Assembly (NCBI GenBank): GCA_934567355.1 | Contig: CAKTJC010000060.1 | Span: forward strand, 1-7,917 | Source of the DNA: an uncultured Oscillospiraceae bacterium | Lineage (GTDB): Bacteria > Bacillota > Clostridia > Oscillospirales > Oscillospiraceae | Direction: 5' to 3' | DNA length: 7,917 bases | In this document: one piece after another, positions 5,740 to 7,917 of the stretch | Numbering within the stretch: position 1 is the stretch's first letter | Layout of the letters: the number at the start of each line of letters is the position of its first letter | Notes under the pieces: generated by a model | What the model was told of the DNA's origin: nothing | The model's database searches: none | What the model saw: the letters and a program-made list of their open reading frames with translations, nothing else | Translations under genes and position numbers: made by a program

Positions 5740-6578
5740 AGATTCAAAGGACTTGGTATGCGCTGCTGGCGGCTCTTTTTCTCCTGCTGGTGTGTACATT
5801 CCTGTCGCAGAAGATCTCGCAGGAAATGAACATACAGGTGCTTGCTAAAAAAAGCACCGGCGGAAAATTTTCCGATGACATAAAGGTGCCGAAAACCGCA
5901 CTGTTTCCGGATGGAAACATCTATGAACTCCTGGACGGTACCGGCTGGAAAACAGAGGAGAAGATCGTTGCTGTGTTTTCCGGTATCTGGCAGGAAGAGA
6001 AGGGAATGCTTGTTCTGCAGGGCGCAAAGAACCGAACGATCATCACATCCGCTTCCCGCACGCCTCAGGTCGGCGAGGCGGCGACGGTGATCGAAAAATC
6101 CATCATCGGCGAGGATGATTACCTGATTACTTATCCGGAGCACGCGCCGGAACTGCCGGACACGCTGCCGGGTGAGATCATACAGCAAAGTGAAAGCGCC
6201 ATCCTGCTTCATATGGCGCAGACGGCACAGCCTTTCATGGAGCACAGCGCAGCGGAGAAGCTTTCGGGACTCCGTGCACCGGGCTGGCGCATTTTCAGCA
6301 TGAATGACCGGCAGCGCCTTACCGCATCTATTCCCCTCGTTCTCCTGCTGATCCCTGTACTGCTGCTGCCGCTGCTGGGCTGCATTTGCGGATGCGCTTT
6401 TCCCCAACTGCAGACCAAACGTGTGTTTGCGATGATGGCAGTCCTTTGCTTTGCCGCGCTTGCGGCTACTTGGCTGCTGCTTGCCAGGATCGATCTCCCG
6501 GCCTCTATGATGCCGGAGGATACAATTTTCAATTTCCGGCATTTTGCCGAGGTGCTTCAGGAAGCAAGCTTCCGCTGA
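5736..6578 (+). CDS. Membrane protein of unknown function, translationally coupled to the permeases
   Basis: I do not recognise this 280-residue protein. It has one hydrophobic helix at about 8-24, then about 170 mostly hydrophilic residues (25-195), two further helices at about 197-222 and 230-250, and a 30-residue polar tail. The 170-residue middle could fold as an extracytoplasmic domain; orientation is not proven. GGAGGT (5725-5730) lies 5 nt before ATG 5736, which overlaps the stop of the MalG-like gene. That makes it an integral member of the transporter operon rather than a chance neighbour. It has no EAA loop, Walker motifs or cysteine pairs apart from C216/C218/C220 in helix 2, so it is neither a third permease nor an ATPase. 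It may be an accessory or assembly factor, or help hold the non-lipidated binding protein at the membrane. That is inference. Confidence 0.75.
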   Translation: MKIQRTWYALLAALFLLLVCTFLSQKISQEMNIQVLAKKSTGGKFSDDIKVPKTALFPDGNIYELLDGTGWKTEEKIVAVFSGIWQEEKGMLVLQGAKNRTIITSASRTPQVGEAATVIEKSIIGEDDYLITYPEHAPELPDTLPGEIIQQSESAILLHMAQTAQPFMEHSAAEKLSGLRAPGWRIFSMNDRQRLTASIPLVLLLIPVLLLPLLGCICGCAFPQLQTKRVFAMMAVLCFAALAATWLLLARIDLPASMMPEDTIFNFRHFAEVLQEASFR

Positions 6579-6648
6579 TCTATGTGTGAATTCTGTGATA
6601 TTCACTGGCGGGTATAGAGGCAGCAGAATTCTTCCGTGTGTGACAACA

Positions 6649-6681
6649 GGGGCAGGCGATGAGCCTGCCCCCAACGTTTTT
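6649..6681 (+). terminator. Terminator of the transporter operon, possibly shared with the convergent gene
   Basis: A 9-bp GC-rich stem, GGGGCAGGC (6649-6657) with GCCTGCCCC (6663-6671), has a five-base loop. Five T residues lie at 6677-6681 after a five-base gap, so it is a slightly imperfect rho-independent terminator. It sits between the plus-strand operon and the minus-strand gene ending at 6724. On the minus strand it is not followed by a good T-run. A long-range 8-bp inverted repeat (6588-6595 with 6624-6631) also lies in this gap. Confidence 0.65.
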
Positions 6682-6723
6682 CGTGAACCCGAAATATATC
6701 TGTGCCAAAGGCAACAGGTATCT

Positions 6724-7335
6724 TTAATGGACGTCTTCCGATTGCTGCTTGCGGTATTCGTCTGCAATTTCTTTGGGAGCCATCGAGTCGATATACTTCA
6801 TTTTCCAGAGAGGGAGAGGCATCTTCCAATAGTCCTTGCAGAAAACTTCTTTTACGATTCCGTAAATCAACACATTTTCTGCCCCAAAGGGGATTACCAC
6901 AATGTCGCCCGGCCGAAAATCCTGCATGGCCAGGTAGTAAAAGTGCCCGTTCATGGTGGGGATGAAAACAGAATAATAGACGATTTCTGTTGCCGTCCGT
7001 TCTTTTGGAGCGGGAGGTGCAATGGAGCGGGCAAACTGCATGGTGCGCTCTGCGTCTGCAATGGTGGCTTGCTGGGGATTGTTGGCATAGGGCAGAAGCG
7101 CCCGCAGCTGCTCCATCCGTGAATCGATTTCACTCAGATATGCGGCACAAATATCAGTTGTGCACCCCCTACGGATTTCACCGGTGCATTTTATGATGGC
7201 AGCGTAATGGTCAAAGATGACTTGGGCGGAAAGAGTGCAAAGGGCTTTATAGCTCAGCGTCCCATCGCAGCGGTTCAGTGCATTCCGCCATGCCGCTTTG
7301 TGAAAAAAACGATTATACAGATACCTGAAATGCAC
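6724..7335 (-). CDS. Hypothetical protein with a PriA-N-terminus-like barrel segment
   Basis: The 203-residue product has no signal peptide or membrane helix, so it is probably cytoplasmic. Residues 140-165 (RPGDIVVIPFGAENVLIYGI, then VKEV) resemble the pattern 'pGd.V.VPfG....GiV' that opens the small DNA-binding barrel at the start of PriA helicase and some related SH3-like domains. A helical, Ala-rich region covers about 60-105. No other domain or catalytic motif was found. GTG at 7335 is preferred: GAGGTG (plus strand 7341-7346) sits 5 nt upstream and matches the 16S tail. The longer ATG start at 7371 has no ribosome binding site. The gene converges on the transporter operon and has its own promoter next to tRNA-Ser. 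Function is unknown, and a nucleic-acid role is only a guess from the barrel pattern. Confidence 0.7.
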   Translation of the reverse strand: MHFRYLYNRFFHKAAWRNALNRCDGTLSYKALCTLSAQVIFDHYAAIIKCTGEIRRGCTTDICAAYLSEIDSRMEQLRALLPYANNPQQATIADAERTMQFARSIAPPAPKERTATEIVYYSVFIPTMNGHFYYLAMQDFRPGDIVVIPFGAENVLIYGIVKEVFCKDYWKMPLPLWKMKYIDSMAPKEIADEYRKQQSEDVH

Positions 7336-7361
7336 TGTCCCACCTCGCTTTTTAGACTTAA

Positions 7362-7378
7362 TTCTCCACATGGGAGAA
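7362..7378 (-). other. Inverted repeat in the leader of the minus-strand hypothetical gene
   Basis: TTCTCC (7362-7367) and GGAGAA (7373-7378) form a perfect 6-bp palindromic repeat with a five-base centre. It lies between the predicted start of transcription (near 7430) and the Shine-Dalgarno at 7341-7346. It could be a repressor site or an RNA hairpin; there is no T-tract. Confidence 0.35.
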
Positions 7379-7436
7379 AAACGTGTATAATTGCGATAAC
7401 GTATTTCGTGCCCGCATATCCTGCTTCTATATTCTC

Positions 7437-7465
7437 ATTTTAGCATAACGAACCATATATTGCAA
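7437..7465 (-). promoter_or_regulatory. Sigma-A promoter of the minus-strand hypothetical gene
   Basis: On the minus strand, TTGCAA (7465-7460), a 17-bp spacer and TAAAAT (7442-7437), with a TG one base before the -10. Transcription should start near 7430, leaving a leader of about 95 nt. The -35 touches the last part of the tRNA terminator's T-rich tail. Confidence 0.65.
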
Positions 7466-7509
7466 TAAAAACGAAAAAGCCCGCTGCGTTTTGTCAAAGC
7501 GCAGTGGGC
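7466..7509 (-). terminator. Intrinsic terminator of tRNA-Ser
   Basis: Read on the minus strand, a 10-bp stem (7509-7500 with 7488-7479, one non-Watson-Crick G/T position) closes an 11-base loop that can add three more A-T pairs. TTTTT at 7478-7474, then CG and another T-run, follow. It starts four bases after the tRNA's 3' end. Confidence 0.85.
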
Positions 7510-7512
7510 GTA

Positions 7513-7601
7513 TGGCGGAGAGGATGGGATTCGAACCCATGGTGCGTTGCCGCATCACCAGTTTTCAAGACTGGCTCCTTAAACCGCTCGGACACCTCTC
7601 C
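7513..7601 (-). tRNA. tRNA-Ser (UGA anticodon)
   Basis: The 89-nt gene folds as a class II tRNA. The acceptor is GGAGAGG (7601-7595) with CCTCTCC, followed by G and an encoded CCA at 7515-7513. The anticodon stem CCAGT/ACTGG encloses CTTGAAA, so the anticodon is TGA (plus strand 7565-7567), which reads UCA serine codons. The long variable arm (GATGCG, GCAA, CGCACC) is typical of serine. The T loop is TTCGAAT. It has its own promoter and terminator, so it is transcribed alone. Confidence 0.97.
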
Positions 7602-7611
7602 ATACACGCAG

Positions 7612-7640
7612 AATATACCATTTTTGAAGAATAAAGTCAA
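7612..7640 (-). promoter_or_regulatory. Promoter of tRNA-Ser
   Basis: On the minus strand, TTGACT (7640-7635), a 17-bp spacer and TATATT (7617-7612). The start of transcription would be about 4-5 bases before the mature 5' end, a short leader usual for a stable RNA gene. Confidence 0.8.
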
Positions 7641-7677
7641 GTATGCAACAGCCAGAAAATCAGAGCGGCCGGACACA

Positions 7678-7707
7678 TTGGCACGAGGTGTGCATATAAT
7701 ATCTAAT
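7678..7707 (+). promoter_or_regulatory. Candidate promoter for the 26-codon ORF
   Basis: TTGGCA (7678-7683) and TCTAAT (7702-7707) are 18 bp apart. A perfect TATAAT also lies at 7695-7700 but has no good -35 at the right distance. The direction is divergent from the tRNA promoter 38 bp away. Confidence 0.35.
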
Positions 7708-7730
7708 GCGTTTTTAAGGAGGGACGGAAG

Positions 7731-7811
7731 ATGGAAAAGACGGAAGCGAACATTGCAGACATTGATGATCTGATTTTTGAAAATGAGGAAATCAGGCAGA
7801 GTGAACGCTGA
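7731..7811 (+). CDS. Small acidic 26-residue ORF with a perfect Shine-Dalgarno
   Basis: AAGGAGGG (7716-7723) lies 7 nt before ATG 7731, and the frame runs 26 codons to TGA at 7809-7811. The peptide is strongly acidic in the middle (ADIDDLIFENEEIRQ at residues 9-23) and should form a charged helix. It has no hydrophobic segment or cysteine. The ribosome binding site is better than expected by chance, but the gene is very short. A -1 shift at the end would add about 17 more charged residues (RKLEDKFNKETRQSRE and the residue before it), so it may be the start of a frameshifted gene. It could be a leader peptide or a small regulatory protein. I do not recognise it. Confidence 0.45.
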   Translation: MEKTEANIADIDDLIFENEEIRQSER

Positions 7812-7917
7812 GAAAGTTAGAGGATAAATTCAATAAAGAGACACGACAATCGCGTGAGTAAACAAATTGTGAACGGTATGGTAGGAAATGCCTTATGTGA
7901 CTCCCTCGCACGCTCTG
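7812..7917. other. Right edge of the window, no assignable gene
   Basis: A frame from 7821 stays open to the window edge, with GTG at 7854 as a possible start, but it has no Shine-Dalgarno and only 21 visible codons (SKQIVNGMVGNALCDSLARS after the start). A gene may begin here or just beyond. No terminator was seen after the 26-codon ORF. Confidence 0.3.

Noticed and set aside
4930..5799. 289-codon minus-strand ORF
   Set aside because: It lies antisense to the MalG-like gene, is rich in His, Gln and Arg, and has no domain. It is a shadow frame.
5586..6767. 393-codon minus-strand ORF
   Set aside because: It is antisense to the unknown membrane protein and runs through the operon terminator; its composition is that of a shadow frame.
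6544..7122. 192-codon plus-strand ORF
   Set aside because: It is antisense to the minus-strand gene at 6724-7335, which has a promoter, a ribosome site and a plausible fold.
7494..7773. ORFs on both strands through tRNA-Ser (60 and 89 codons)
   Set aside because: These are the familiar false proteins read from tRNA genes; the tRNA fold is unambiguous.
7854..7917. Open-ended ORF from GTG 7854
   Set aside because: No Shine-Dalgarno and only 21 codons before the window ends, so it cannot be told from chance.
1..7917. CRISPR arrays, insertion sequences, phage attachment sites
   Set aside because: No spaced short repeats, transposase-like frames or terminal inverted repeats were seen; the only long repeat is the binding-protein duplication.

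Overview
The window looks like a chromosomal segment from a low-to-mid-GC Gram-positive anaerobe of the class Clostridia, most likely a gut Oscillospiraceae/Ruminococcaceae-type bacterium. The reasons are strong AGGAGG-type ribosome binding sites, consensus sigma-A promoters, GTG starts, a carbohydrate ABC importer encoded without its own ATPase, and a CCA-encoding tRNA-Ser gene. The exact genus cannot be read from the sequence.

Layout. (1) 1-425: an intrinsic terminator of an off-window gene, then about 380 bases of AT-rich leader with a candidate promoter and a small hairpin, but no convincing gene. (2) 426-1961: first copy of an extracellular solute-binding protein gene, interrupted by an in-frame TAA at 1431-1433. 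(3) 2035-2518: an excellent promoter, a roughly 170-nt hairpin-rich leader, a small gene (GTG start at 2241) for a secreted five-cysteine peptide, and a 16-bp RNA hairpin. (4) 2556-6578: intact second copy of the solute-binding protein, two CUT1-type (MalF/MalG-like) permeases and a three-helix membrane protein of unknown function. The last three genes follow by overlap or within a few bases, so they are probably translationally coupled. A hairpin near 6649-6681 closes the operon. (5) 6724-7335, minus strand: a hypothetical protein with a small PriA-N-terminus-like beta-barrel motif, with its own promoter. (6) 7513-7601, minus strand: tRNA-Ser(UGA) with a good promoter and terminator. (7) 7731-7811, plus strand: a 26-codon ORF with a perfect Shine-Dalgarno, divergent from the tRNA.

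How it fits together. The peptide gene and the downstream transporter genes seem to share one promoter at 2035-2063, because no other good promoter was found between 2064 and 4103. The transporter would capture a solute outside the cell (probably an oligosaccharide, by family), pass it through the two permeases and rely on a shared ATPase encoded elsewhere. The two binding-protein copies diverge over their first two thirds but are identical for 390 bp near the 3' end, which points to recent recombination between them. The most unusual parts are the secreted Cys-rich peptide with its structured leader, its position between the two copies, the mosaic duplication, the nonsense codon in copy A, and the unknown membrane protein coupled to the permeases.
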